From Plotosus lineatus (taxonomy: Eukaryota > Chordata > Actinopteri > Siluriformes > Plotosidae), in contig CM045732.1 of NCBI GenBank assembly GCA_024760905.1, forward strand, positions 57,415,996 to 57,479,995: a stretch of 64,000 nt of DNA, written 5' to 3'. The notes under the pieces were generated by a model. It ran no database searches. It was not told the origin of the DNA and worked only from the letters and a program-made list of their open reading frames with translations. The translations under genes were made by a program, and so were the position numbers. Shown here one piece after another: positions 11,957 through 25,196 of the stretch. Numbering within the stretch: position 1 is the stretch's first letter; every line of letters starts with the position of its first letter.

Positions 11957-13338
11957 TTACATTTCTGCCAGTCTTATCCTGCATGCAGACATGCAGAGTG
12001 CACAATGAATTTTAAACTTGGAACATTTTTTGAAATCAAGAGAGCTTTTGCCACCCTTTCACTGCAGCTATTGTATCCTATACATCTGTGCATATGTACC
12101 TGCCCATCGGAAGTGATATTATTATTAGGCATGTGTGACAGAACACAGGGCTTTTGATGCATGGTCAATAGAAGGTTGTTTTTTTTTTTTTTTCATTTTT
12201 GAAAGTAGAGACTTCAGATTTTATGCGACATGCAGACATTCTCCATCCTGAGCTGATGGCAGCATCAAAAGCTACCTGGGGGACCAGTCCCTTTTAAAAG
12301 CACCCTCAGAGGCAAGGTGAAAGAAGAGGTCTATGTAAGTATTTTTAGGGCAACCATCTTTTTAAATGGCATGGAAAATTTGTCACAGCATGTGTTACTG
12401 TTCTGTTTAAAGCAGTAGTTTCAACAGTATGAAAAGTACTGCATGTATACTTTCAGCTCAGAACACATCGCAGTATAAAATTGGTGAATGTTTAAATTAA
12501 ACCACTACTCTGGCCTTCTATTTTATATTACTCTTTCTTGTATTCATACTCTGTTGCGTTAGTAAAGACAAAGAATACCTCTTCATAAAATATTTTTCCT
12601 ATTTCCTGTCCTGGGTTTGCATGTAAGAATCTGTCAAACAAGAAATAATAAACACCTTACATAGAAAATAAATCGTAAAATGATAACAAGCAAGATTTTA
12701 ATATTGTTTTAATCCCTTCATTAGAGAACTGCCGAGAGCTTCTGCATTTATATTTATTCACCTCTTTAATCGTACACAAGAAGGCTATGTGAACGGTACC
12801 TCACAGATATTGCAGGGGATCACGGGGAAGTTTTTTGGTGCTGAGATGTTTTGTTAAATATTAAACTACAGTAATTGTAACATGACTGTAAAAGATTGTA
12901 CAACAATAAAATAACTGGCATGAATTTTCTCACATGACATTCAACTGCATTCTAAATGGGCTCTAATTTCAAATCCAACAGAGGGGGAACCCTTCTGAAT
13001 TCGGTGGAAAATGCCTTCTAGATATGGAGGTTTAAAAATGTCTAATTCTTAAAATGAATCTGAGTTACATACCAACGTCGGGACACATCACACAGTGCTT
13101 CATCTAATTAGTCTACCAGGACTTGAGGGCTGTCGGCATGTGAGCAATCACAATTTAACATTAATATATTCAGTATTACTGACTTCTGCCTTATCTGTAT
13201 GAATCAACATAATAATGAAGGTAGGGAGAGTGTTTCTGCTTTTTACTTTCTGGTTTTCCTTTGAAGTACTTTTGGTTTTCTGAGAATTATAGACAGAAAG
13301 CATACTAAAGCATCAACATGCAAAGTAAAAGTAAGTAC
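11951..13338. other. tpo intron between exons 9 and 10, unique part
   Basis: Contains a poly(T) run at 12179-12193 and no recognisable exon. The rest of this intron (7786-11950) holds a MITE, two CAGTGGTACC elements, a Tc1-like element and an RTE fragment. Confidence 0.5.
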
Positions 13339-13597
13339 CTTCTCTGACTATCCTCCATGGACTGAAGAAGGTTTGATGCAGTTTTAAAGAAGGAAAGTGT
13401 TCATGCTCCTGAAAGCTTGTATTCAGTCTCCTGATGTGTGTTGAGATGGTTGCATGACCAAAGCGGAACGCGGCGGTAGCAAAAACATTGGAGACAGAAG
13501 GATTCACGGTATCATCATAACCCTCATAAGGTCCAATGATTCGATCAAATGCTTCTTTTCCTATGATTTTTGGAATATAATCCCTCATAGTGATGAT
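13339..13597 (-). CDS. tpo: Thyroid peroxidase exon 9: proximal haem His
   Basis: The exon runs from tttttacag|ATCATC to AGAGAAG|GTACTT, 259 nt, residues 426-512. It encodes [20 protein letters not shown] and AFRFGHATI. His473 in the last motif is the proximal haem ligand (human His494). The run [20 protein letters not shown] aligns with human [20 protein letters not shown]. Confidence 0.96.
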
Positions 13598-14167
13598 CTG
13601 TAAAAAGAGCACAGAGCCTTTGCATACACAGTTTTTTTTTTTTTTTTTTTTTTTTTTTTGGTGAAGTTGAAGAAAATTGCCAAGACACTTTACCTGATAG
13701 CCCAAGTGACACGAGATGAATGATAAAGAAATATATTCCAATCAGAAATTCAACATGACTGTTTGGTGATAAATCTGAGGGGTTCAGGTCCAGGTTTGCC
13801 CAATGAAGTGTAGGATCCGGGTATCCTATCTACGATGCTACATGTGCTATATTTGTGTGTAAGATGGAAATTTGGAACATGGTGTAGTGTAAGATTAGAT
13901 AAGATTGAATGTTTCTTTGCCCTGTGCTACAGCACTGAATCTATTTGGCCTTACCACACTTTATGTAAGTTTACATTTAAAAGAAGATGGAAGAAAAAAG
14001 CAAAAGAAAATAGCTGCGATGACCTCCAGAATCCTGACTGTATGCGTTTCAGGAAACCGTGCAGTGTCTGTCTGTAGCAGCATGGTGTGTGTATATTGAA
14101 ACCTGGTGGTCATGAAGATATAATGTAACTGCCTCACCACCATGCAACAGAAAAAAAAAAATTATTG

Positions 14168-14206
<39 letters not shown>

Positions 14207-14644
14207 TATAAAAAAGTCAGTCCCTCTGGGACTTTGTTAAAACAGTGCATACTCTGCTTGACGCATTCCCATCCACTGCTGTCTTATAGCACTTCAGAGA
14301 CTCTTTCTCTGCCAGTTTAATTTAAGGGGTAAGAGCTGCATTCAACCTTATAGATCCTTCTGTGGCAATGAAATGTTTCTTTGATCCAGCACAGACTTAC
14401 TTGTCCTTAAGAAGGACAGACACTAGTTTTGTGGCTGACAGCCTTTAATACATAAATGTATTCTCTTCTGAATGTGGTGAATCACCTTTCTGCTTGGCAG
14501 TGATGGCTGGCTCTAATATTACAGGTAAGCTAAAAATTGAATATCTGTCAGTGGCCGGATAAGTAGAGTAGGCCAATTCATTATCAAGAGGTTTCCTTGA
14601 CAGCATAATGAGAATGATGTGGGACCACATATTGTGTGTGCACG

Positions 14645-14697
<53 letters not shown>

Positions 14698-15810
14698 TCA
14701 CACAAGAGGAGAGAGGCAGCTGCAGTCAGGTATTACATTTTTCAAGTGTTTCAAGTCTGTAGTGCTTTACTGGGTTCATGCAGTTCATGGTGTAACCCTT
14801 TTGTTCACTTAAAAAAACGCTCTCATCCGTCCTGTTGTGTAATTTGCTCAATGTGTGCTTAGGCCATATATTTTTGCTTCTCCACCAAACGTATTCTGTG
14901 AGAAACTATGACATTATAAATAATCCATCTCACTTATCCACACTTCATGTGTGCTTTCTCAATCACTGCTGATAATATAGTATGAATGCATCAGAAAATA
15001 CAACTAAAGTCGTGTAAATAAAGATCAATTGTTGGGAAGTTTTCTTTTTTTTTTTTTTTTAACTAAGAATCACATGACATGTCTATCACTGATATGTTAC
15101 ATCCTGGACTATAAGGAAATCAGCCCCAGTATTATTTATGTATTTATTTTAATATTCTTTGCTTGGTTGGCCATTGGGGTAATGTTGAGTATGTTTCCAA
15201 AATAGAGATAAAAGTAATTATGTCTTAAGACATAACAGTAAACACACTGATATGGATGCCAAATAAAAACATTAAAGTGATGTCTTTGAAGAAGAGCAGC
15301 AGAGCCAAGCCTTGTTGGTCCATTTATACCAGATGCCCCTGCTATTTGTAGAGCATTAGGCGTTCTGTGCTGGTTTTAAATGGAACAATACATTTATAAT
15401 GAGAGAGAGAGAGAGAAAAAGAGAGAGAGAGAAAGAGATCTACATTATGTAAATTATTTTGCTAATTATATAGTAGTTAATTGCCCTTGTTCCTGTTGAT
15501 AATACATATAAAGAATCAACAAAGTGTTGGTTTTGAGGCAACACATTGGAGCTTTTTGATGGGTTACAGTGCTTGTGAGCCCTGATCTATTCTGGAGAAT
15601 GATTTGGGATAACAACCAGGGATGAAGTTTTTTCCTCCTACACTACTCTCAGTAAAGCTGACCAAGGTTCTGCTATACTCACGTGTCAGCTTGTGTAAAA
15701 TTACAGCTATAAACAAGCAATTGCTTCTAAGTGTTTTTAAAACTAAAAAACACAACTGACAAGAAGGCTTGATATCAAAACCTCATAATTTAATTCTTAT
15801 GTAGCACACT
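13598..15810. other. tpo intron between exons 8 and 9, unique part
   Basis: Contains poly(T) runs (13631-13659, 14169-14198, 15044-15060), a (CA)n array at 14646-14697 and a GA-rich tract at 15401-15435. No exon seen. The remainder of the intron to 18318 holds two SINEs and a Tigger-like element. Confidence 0.5.
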
Positions 15811-16123
15811 TGGGGCAGTGGTGGCCTGGTTGTATAGGGCGCTGGATCACTAATCCTAAGATTGGGGGTTCGAGTCCGACTCTCCACAAGGTTGTCACTG
15901 CACGCTTCCCCCCCCACACACACCCCGGGCTATGTCTCTTGCTGTCTATGGTGAGAGGTTCATTGCTGACTTTCGTAAAGAGTAGCTGCATAGCCGTCAG
16001 CATGTTTTTGTCCCTTGCTAAAGGGTTGTGTCAGGTAAGGCATCCGATGTAAAATCCTATGCCACATCAAACATTCAAATCATTTCGTGGCGACCCCTGA
16101 AAAAGGGAAAAAGCCGAAAGGAA
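15811..16123 (+). mobile_element. tRNA-derived SINE, RTE-type tail (copy 2)
   Basis: It has the same head (TGGGGCAGTGGTGGCCTGG) and B box (GGTTCGAGTCC), body and RTE-like tail as copy 1. No clear target duplication is seen. It lies in the tpo intron between exons 8 and 9. Confidence 0.85.
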
Positions 16124-16184
16124 ATCTCTCATAAAATGCTCAGGGGCACGTTACATGATATCGGTTTAAAATAATACTAGCATG

Positions 16185-17007
16185 CAGATGCTCCCGAACT
16201 TACGTTTTAGTTCGGTTCCGTACGGCCGAACGTAAGGTGAAAAAAAGCCTAAGTTGTTACTGTATGTTCCAGTGAAGTATGACGTTCATACTGTACTATA
16301 CATCCATAAATAACATTACCGTATCTCATAAAACACCACTAAATCAATTATTATAAACATAACATTGTAAAATAATATCAAATATATCAAATAATATCAA
16401 CATTAATTTCAAATAAATTAAATTCAAGCGAAATAATTTCAAATTGATACATTTTAATCAAATTCCCTCATCAAATATCAAATACAGTATCAAATATAAC
16501 CTTTAACATTCTCTGTGATGCGATCTTTCTGCTTGTAAATGGTTCTGATGGTTGACGGAGCCATTTGGAAGAAATGTGCAACATTCACATGTTTTTCACC
16601 AGCATCAATTTTCTTGATAATAGCCATCTTCGTTTCTAACGAGATGGCTTGCCGCTTTTTCTGATTACCACTATCACTAGTAGGCTTACGCTTCTTATTT
16701 GCTTATTTCTACGCTTCTTATTTGCTTAGGGTTGCAAAAGTCCGCAAAACAGTGTAAACACAAAGATCACAGAGACGGCGTCCTAACACAAAGGTAACAC
16801 ACGGTGAACTGGAAAGAAGGAGGGGCACGTTCAGTCTGTCATTTGTAAACAATGGACGCAGCGTCATGCAGAAGTAGCGTACTACGTAGGTACATCTTGT
16901 ATTACAGAGAGCATACTAAACTCAAAATTTGACAATTTAAAAAAAAACAAACAAACATAAAATCGAAAAATACGTAAAATAAATGAACGCAAAGCGGGGA
17001 GTGTCTG
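16185..17007 (-). mobile_element. Tigger-like element, CAGACGCTCCCC family (copy 2)
   Basis: The ends are CAGATGCTCCCGAACTTACG and GCGGGGAGTGTCTG. The transposase N-terminus is on the minus strand and broken. A small direct duplication (acgcttcttatttgctt, twice) sits at about 16688-16727 where the ATG region would be. It lies in a tpo intron. Confidence 0.7.
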
Positions 17008-17090
17008 TAATACATAGTATCTGAATATTCAAAATTCTAAATATTCTTCAAAATATTGTATAAAGATTTTAAATATATCATATCTAATGT

Positions 17091-17433
17091 GTGGGCAGTG
17101 ATGGCCTAGTGGTATAGGTGGTGGATCACTGATCCTAAGGTTGGGGGTTCAAGCCCCACTCACCACAGGTTGTCACTGTCCCCCCCCAGTGCAGCTAACT
17201 GGGTTATCAAAGGCCGGCCATGTCTCGCACTGTCTATGGTGTGAGGTTCATGTAAAAGAACCATTGCTGACTTTCGTAAAGAGAAGCTGCATAGCCGGCA
17301 GTGTGTTTTCGCCCTGCGATGGCCTGGCGAGCTGTCCAGGATGTACTCTGCCCTCGCCCGGAGTCGGATGGGATGGGCGCCAGCCTCCCTGCGACCCTTA
17401 TTTGGATTAACTGGTTGCAGAAAATGAACTGAA
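17091..17433 (+). mobile_element. tRNA-derived SINE, L2-type tail, 12-bp TSD (copy 3)
   Basis: Head and body match copy 1 up to GGCAGTGTGTTT (about 17307). Then the tail switches to CTGCGATGGCCTGGCGAGCT and GGATGGGCGCCAGCCTCCCT, the 3' end of L2-type LINEs in fish. The duplication catatctaatgt is exact at 17079-17090 and 17434-17445, so head and L2 tail moved as one unit. Confidence 0.9.
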
Positions 17434-18318
17434 CATATCTAATGTTAAAATACTGATCGCAATGATAATAACAATTAATGGAAAGCTTCCTTAAAACGAC
17501 ACGTCTTCAGATGGCACTTAAAAATCTTAAGATCTGTTATAGAGCGAATCTCACGTGGCATTCCAGACTTTTGGCTCACCCAATGTAACCCTACGTCTAG
17601 AAGTTGGTGCTGCAAGCAACAAACCATCCGATAATCTTAAATTATAATATCCTGGTTTTTCAAGTGATACACAAGTTCTCTTAAATAACTTCCATGAATA
17701 GCCTTAAACACAAACAGCAGCATCCGAATGCACATACTGTATTATAGGAAGATTTGATCATGAAGAAGTGACCTGGGTAATGTTTCAGAGAAATGTAGGT
17801 AATGCACAATTTCCCTCCATTCTTTTTCCATAAAACTGAGGCATGTACTTTTATGCAGTTTAGAGAACAGAACCTAAGTATGCAGAGTTTCATCATTAGT
17901 AATCACCCATTAGAGGTCAAGTTTTTGAAGCATAAGTAATTTATGGAATGTATTTTACATAAATTAACTTGAGAAGTCATGTTTCATTGCATTCATTGTT
18001 CAGCTTAAGCAGTGAGATCATTTTCATTTAATTACACTCCAGGGCTTTTCTAGTTCTGAGCAATAGTCCTTAAACTCCATTCCTATCTTAAATTATTACT
18101 CAATCGATGGTAAATCAGTATCAATCCTTGAGTTTTAAGGTGACTTCTGTTACAATTAATATATTCAACGTGTCCCAGCTTTGCCAGGTGAACAGAACGT
18201 TTTTCACACCACATGGTACAACGGCCAACATGGGGAGATGACCGATTATTTTCGAACACCGGTCAAGCTGTTTGTCCCACGGACGTGAGTGAAAGATAGC
18301 ACGGTAGTACTCACATAC

Positions 18319-18831
18319 CTGATGCAAAGCTCCGATGATTTTCCGGCTCTCCTGGTAGATGGTCTTGGAGCTCCAGTGGGTATTTATTTGTTTTAACTGT
18401 GTAGCAATGCGATTGTGCTCCCTCACCCAGAGCGTGTGAAGAGCAATCAGAGGAAGTAATTCATTTACCCTGCTATCTCCAGCGAGAAAACACTCCAGGC
18501 GTTTTCTCGGGCCTGTCCTTGGTTCTTGGAAGCATGCAGATGTGGGATTGTTGACAAATGGCAGGTAAGCACGACCTGCAGTGTCGGTGTATTTACTGTT
18601 CACTGTGAGCAAGCCCTCAGAACTTGAGAAGTTCCTGAGCATTTTCTCTAATTCTACAGAGTGTCCATAGACAGTAGATGCGTCAAGGAAGGAAGTGACT
18701 GAATTCATCTGCTGTCGCTGTAGCATCTGGTAAGGATGCAGATTATGTTCTGGGCCATTTGGGCAAGCTGGTGCAGAGCGGAAAAATGGGAGACAGCCCT
18801 TGCTTCTGAACAGTTTATCATGCACAGGAAT
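18319..18831 (-). CDS. tpo: Thyroid peroxidase exon 8: catalytic Arg and covalent Glu
   Basis: The largest exon (513 nt, phase 0, residues 255-425) runs from gtcatag|ATTCCT to CATCAG|GTATGT. It encodes CLPFFRSAPAC, SFLDASTVYG and AGDSRVNELLPLIALHTLW. By family knowledge Arg375 is the catalytic arginine (human Arg396) and Glu378 the second haem-ester residue (human Glu399). The next residue is Leu, not the Met that forms the sulfonium bond in myeloperoxidase, which supports TPO over MPO/EPX. The exon ends ARK-like ESRKIIGALHQ, as the human exon does. Confidence 0.96.
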
Positions 18832-20607
18832 CTATGACAAACACACACACACACAAGTGCATGCACACAAATACACAACACAAACACGCATGTACACACA
18901 CAAGGACACAAAAAGTAATTTATGTTTCCAGAGAAAGATGTCTGAATCATCCTGTCTCCTCTTCAAACAACCGTCACCTCAACTATTACATTACCGTCCA
19001 TGTTAGTCCTTCAGCTCTGTAAACACTGCCTCGTCTGACTCTCTACAGCCTTATAAATGGAATTTAATTGCCGTTAAATCTAAAACATCTTTTGTATTAT
19101 ACCTGCGTTTGGGAAATTAGGCAGCAAAAATATTGCATCTTGAGCATGCCATTAGAATTGACATTTAATATTAATAAAAATTATTTATAATGGATAAAAT
19201 ATGATTCAGGTGGAGGGTAGTATAACCGAAAATAACGGAATTTAATGAAAAGCACAGAAGTAGAGTTATTAGGGCCATTTCTGAGTATTATGTTACAGTG
19301 TGTTGACGGTATGATCTCCTTCATCCCGTAGAGCCCAGTCATAAAAAGCAATGTAGGAAAAAAATTCTAATTTGAATTTATTGTGGGGGTGCCACAGGGT
19401 TAAATGCACTTCTCCCTAAAATTGTTTAGTTATTCTTCCAAAACACATTTAATCTTCTCTGGTTTCTGAGCTGAAAATTGTGTAAATCAGTTCCCAAACC
19501 ACAGCAACGTTAGCATAATTCCAGCCTCAGCCTAGAGGTTCAGGTGAATGGTTTTGATCAAGGATTACTGGCCAGTCACGTTTGCTTCATTTTGCTCTAT
19601 AGTTTGTTTGCTGTGGAGTTGTTCTCTGGAACACAGTTTGCACGTTCCTAAAATAGCTCTGCTGCTCAGGGGCAGTTCACATTGCTGCAGGCTGCCATGC
19701 TGGCGATGTGCTTGGTTTTGATCTCTACAGCATGCTCGCAGAAATACACATGGTTGTCTATGATGGGTTTTATTTACATTCTCCATAGCCGCATCTTTAT
19801 CAATATAGTTTAAACGATTTATTTGAGCTGTATTATGAATTTGTAGATGATGATTTCTGCAGCATTTGGAAAGTGGTTTGTTGAAAGCTGCAGGAGATTT
19901 GCATCCCATATGTGTCAGTAATGTACTTTATTTGTTTGCTATTGATTTATCTTAATTAATATAATGTTTTTGGTATTCAGAGTCTAATGTGTGCTCAAGG
20001 TCAGTATGAATGTGAATAGATTGTGTGTATCTATGGCTTGCCTTCTTGCCTCTGGTTGGGATACTGAGATTATTTACAAAATAACTCCGCTCTGTTATTT
20101 CCCACTGTATTTTTATGAGCAGCCAGAGCCCCAGAGGAGTTTGAAACATATCCTTTTCCAAAGAGAGTCACCCTAGCAGCTTGCTATTTTCTCCAGTTTG
20201 TGGGTTGACAGAGATAAAGAAGCAATCAACGAGATATGCAATTTTAATTTTAGGCTCCTTTCACAGATACTGATTATCCTACGAACTACGCACACCTCTG
20301 AATCACATTTAAAATGACACCTGAACTATGGCATGTACATTCACACTTTACATACCGTACATATAAAAACATTATCCTACAGTTTGAGACACTGAAGTTA
20401 TACAGTACTGTCTGACTCCTCTATAATTTCAGATTGCAAAACTATAAAATGTTATCCCTCAATGTTTAACCCCTCTATGGCTTTCCACTAAAGAAGAAGA
20501 GACATGAATCCATTTATCTGATAAAAATGAATAATAAAACACGCAAATCTTTACAGGTTAATTTTATGAAGTATCAATATAGTATGATTACTATATACTG
20601 CAAACTT
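18832..20607. other. tpo intron between exons 7 and 8, unique part
   Basis: A 114-codon minus-strand ORF (19565-19909) has no recognisable family and no supporting splice context. Otherwise only a short CA tract (18840-18854) is notable. Confidence 0.45.
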
Positions 20608-20870
20608 TCATTCATTCACTCATTGGCAGAGCCATTTAATCCCACTCGAATTGTGGGGAGTCTGGAGCCTATTTCTGGACAAAGGTGTAGTACACCCTGA
20701 ACAGCTTAGGAATCTATCACAGAGCCAACACACAATCATTTACACTCACACTTAGGAGCAACGTGGAACGCCTAATTAACCTCATATACATGTCTTTGGA
20801 CTGTGGAAGGAAACCGGAGTACATGTATGAAACCCACACAAGCAGTCGGACCTGGGACTTTCTTGCTTTG
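20608..20870 (-). mobile_element. L2-type LINE 3' fragment, diverged
   Basis: TTCATTCATTCACTCATTGG at the left and CATGTCTTTGGACTGTGGAA then aaaccggagtac at the right are the inverse of a typical L2 3' UTR. It lies in a tpo intron. Confidence 0.6.
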
Positions 20871-20904
20871 TGGTGAAAGTAAAAGGTAAGGTCTGTTGGA
20901 TTTT

Positions 20905-21176
20905 TTACACCCGAGCCTAGTGGCTCATCAGGCCGGTGCTTATCCCCGGTTTTCATATTGTGAAGCGACCAGGAGTTCAACTCCTCCTGGATGGGACGCT
21001 AGTCCATCGCAGGTTACCTTCCCAGTATATTTTTACTGGTACCCATTTATACTGCTGGGTGAACAGAGACACACTTGTGGTTGAGACCTTGCCCAGGGGT
21101 TTTAGCACAGTGAGGGTCTCAGTGGGATTTGAACTCACAACCTCAGCACCCTAACCACTACACCACCGGCCCCACT
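20905..21176 (-). mobile_element. Second tRNA-derived SINE family (copy 2)
   Basis: The minus strand reads GGGGCCGGTGGTGTAGTGGT and GAGTTCAAATCCC (A and B boxes) and ends GATGAGCCACTAGGCTCGGG. It is colinear with 29552-29817. No clear duplication is seen. Confidence 0.8.
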
Positions 21177-21420
21177 CACAATCAAGGTGATTGTAAATAA
21201 ATAGAAACAGAAACAGAAGAAATTTTGCTTATTTCTCAGAGAGATTGATGCCCAAAATTCTCACTTTGTATATTGTGGTTTGATGGGTAAATTATGCATA
21301 AAATGTTATTTTTATAACAGATACATGTGAGATAACATTGTGGTGGAAGTGCTACCTCTGCCACTTCTATTATTCAACAATTTTCAATGATATTTTATTT
21401 ATTTGTTGGGATATTATATA

Positions 21421-22821
21421 CAGTAATCCCCAGCCACCTCACGTTTCCTACTTCGCATCCCTGCAATATCATGGGATTTCCCATCGGTAAATTAAAACAT
21501 TAAAGATTATTCAAAATTCACGAGCACTACATGTACATTCAACTATGCTACCCAACATGCTCTGTTCTCCTGCTTGACTTGAGTGTTCTCTGATTGGCTG
21601 TGAATCCAGCAAGCTGATTGGTCGAGATTACATTTCCCAGCATCCAACACACATTTCCTCCCTCATGAAACAATGACTTTTATTGAGCTCAGGAAAAGCA
21701 CTGAGGTACGGGAAAAATCATGTTCACCGTAGTGGTGAGGGAAAAACAAAAACCAAAATCACTGGGAGAATATCAACACGGAAACTGGTCGAGCATGGAG
21801 CTCTTTATAGCTGATGGCTGAGTGAATTCAGGTGCACTTGCTGGATTTGGCCTGCAGGTAACAGCCACGCCTCTCACCAGCGCATGCAGTGTATGGAGAG
21901 AGAGAGTTAAATGCCTGTGAGTTTGGACACTAACATGATATGTACTAAAGAAAGACTCTGGAAGCGCTGACAAGCACCAGTGCCGCCAGTGACGTGGCCG
22001 TGGATTTGTTGTTTATAAGGTTTTTATACGGTATTTATATATATTTATTGTCATTATAAGGGGTATAATTTATTTATATATTAATACATGTTGCCTGTAT
22101 GACATTAACATGCATAGCACACTTTAAAATTAAGTTCTACAGGGGGTGGACAAAATAATGGAAACACCTTATTTTTTGGCAACATAATTTAAACAATCAA
22201 AACTTGGCATACGTAATTATTTTTTGTATAATAATTTTGTTATTTGATATGCTGATGTCAAATAAATGTTTTTTTTCCCTTTTTCAGATATTGAAAACAT
22301 TAAACAGATATTGAAAACATTAAATCATACCCCATAATGGCAGACCTCTCAGATTTTAAAAGAGGCCAAATTGTTGGTGCTCGTATGGTCGGCGCTAATG
22401 TAACAAAAACTGCCCAAATGTTCGGTGTTTCAAGCGGTACTGTCTCAAAAGTAATGACTGCCTTTGAAAGAGCGGGAAAAACGTCCTCAGCAAAGCACAA
22501 GTCCGCCATCGTCTCTAAAAGAGTGGAGGCTGTTCTAACTGAAGAATGGCTTAAAATTCCTTTGGAAACAATTCACAAGTTGTATGAATCAATACATATG
22601 CCAAGTTTTGATTGTTTCAATTATGTTCAAAGATTATGATGGCAAAATGTTAGGTGTTTCCATTATTTTGTCCATCACCTGTATAAAATTTTATATCATA
22701 TATAGGTGGGTGGGTGTCCTTAAGAAGTGGCAGAAGTCATTTTGTGGTTTTTCGCATTTCGCGCGCCGGGGGGGGGGGGGTCACCATTAACCGTGAAATA
22801 AGGGAATAAGGGGAATTACTG
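21421..22821. mobile_element. DNA element with TIR CAGTAATYCCC, split by a Tc1-like insertion
   Basis: The left end is CAGTAATCCCCAGCCACC and the right end GGAATAAGGGGAATTACTG, with TA on both sides. A Tc1-like element (22140-22681) sits inside with its own TA duplication. The TIR is short and imperfect. It lies in the tpo intron between exons 7 and 8. Confidence 0.6.
22140..22681 (+). mobile_element. Short Tc1-like element with transposase N-terminus
   Basis: The TIRs CAGGGGGTGGACAAAATAAT and inverse are flanked by TA. The ORF at 22337-22639 encodes MADLSDFKRGQIVGARMVGA then KTAQMFGVSSGTVSKVMTAF, a Tc1-type helix-turn-helix, and ends soon after. The catalytic DDE domain is missing, so the element is nonautonomous. 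Confidence 0.85.
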
Positions 22822-23160
22822 TAGTGTATTTTTTTAATTCTTAAACTTGATTTCAATTTGACTAAATTAATAGGCTTGACTTCTTTTTTAGTTACTGAAC
22901 TTATGTCTAAACGTATTCCAGTTGAACTCTCCATTCAAATAGAGTCGAATAGTAATAATACACATAGTACACTGCACAGCCAAAAAAGAAAAAGTCCTAC
23001 ACATATTTTCTTGGAGAACCTTTCACATTGATCTCATTGTGTAATCTCCATGGCAGTGTTGTTTCAATTGGTCATGTTAAGGCTCAGCAACGTTAATGTG
23101 GCAATAAATCAGAATGAGAATACTGAAATTATCCCAAAAGAAACTGTGCGTATATATATA

Positions 23161-23835
<675 letters not shown>

Positions 23836-24327
23836 CTGTGTGTTAGTGTAAAGCAAAATCAGCTGACAGCACCTTAACCCTATTGAAAGTCCTCGAGATG
23901 TGCTGCAGAAGGCTTTATTGAGTGGCTCAAGTTTTCCCTCATCAATTTAAGACAGCTGTGAAAAATGAACCAAACTTGAATGGAAATAAATGTAATGTTT
24001 GTATGCTTCAAGTTTGTTGAAACAATGCCAAGGAGATTATGCACTGAGATCAAGACCAAATTTAGTGTGCGACATTTTTTCTTTGTCTTTTGGCCAAGCA
24101 CGGGATCCATAAGAGTAGTAATAATAGCATAACAATAACTCAAAAAAAAATTGCTGGTTGCATAATAGTGGACTGTAATTTCAAAATCAAAAAATCTCCT
24201 TGTCACCTTTTTTTAATCACATGAACAATACTAATTTATATGAACAAGATCTTTTGAAAATGCTTAAATCAAACCATCTTGAAGCATTTTTCTTTACTGA
24301 TTGCTGACATTTGTGTGTGAATGTTAC

Positions 24328-24534
24328 CTGAATCGGAAAGCAAGGATTGGAATTTCCACACATGTGCAGGCAGTTGATTCCTTCTAAAAAGGCAGCTTTG
24401 CTTGTGCTTTGAGGAGTGAAGGAGATGTCATGGTCTATATATTGACCCCAGTCCACCAGCATCTGTGAATACGCCTCATCTTCTAACCGGCATTGGCTGG
24501 AGAGTTGCATGATGCTGTTGCTGACTTCTCGAAC
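24328..24534 (-). CDS. tpo: Thyroid peroxidase exon 7: covalent Asp and distal His
   Basis: This 207-nt, phase-0 exon runs from attttaag|GTTCGA to ATTCAG|GTAACA, residues 186-254. The motif WGQYIDHDISFTPQSTSKAA contains Asp219, the haem-ester residue in this family, and His220, the distal catalytic histidine. The STSKAAF segment is shared with TPO and differs from the PAARASF of myeloperoxidase. Confidence 0.95.
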
Positions 24535-25196
24535 CTTAAAATATGATTGAAGTGATGTTTAAATCTGACAAGATTAATGCGATTAATGCACTAAGCTACG
24601 AGACCAAAAATGCTTTACTAATTTTATGTGTTGTTTTTCTAGCCTCTTTTCAGCTGTCAGGACTCTGCCGAGTTCTAAATAAATAATTCCCATCGTCTCA
24701 TACATTTTAATGTGGGCACTAAGTTTTCCATTTACTTAAGAGATGACCAAGGAAGACCACTGGCGGTTTTTAAAAGGGTGAAGCACTTCAGATGTTCAAT
24801 TCGATCTGTTATAGTTCTAAAATGCTTGCTATACTCAATGGGATTGAGGCAACCCTTTGGGTTTACTTTTCTCAAAAAAAAAAAAAAAAAAAAAAAAAAA
24901 AGTGAAATCAGCCACTTTCAGTTCATCTTGAGTTTCAGCTGGAAAAATGCTTCCACTCTGGATGTGTTCCATGTGAGGTATTACTGAAGCTCCAGAGGCA
25001 AATTATGACTGACTATGCACTCTGACCTCTGGTTCCTAACAAGGCGTGAAGAAAAGAATTTCAGTGTGCTGTAATCTCTATGAGACAAATGATATCTTAT
25101 TTTTGTTAGAGCAAAATAATTATAATAATAATCATAATAATAGTAATAATAAACTAGTCATCTAATAATTTGATTTTGTTCTGAACATACAATATA

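Noticed and set aside
19565..19909. 114-codon minus-strand ORF in a tpo intron
   Set aside because: No recognisable domain, no repeat or splice context, and composition like the surrounding intron.
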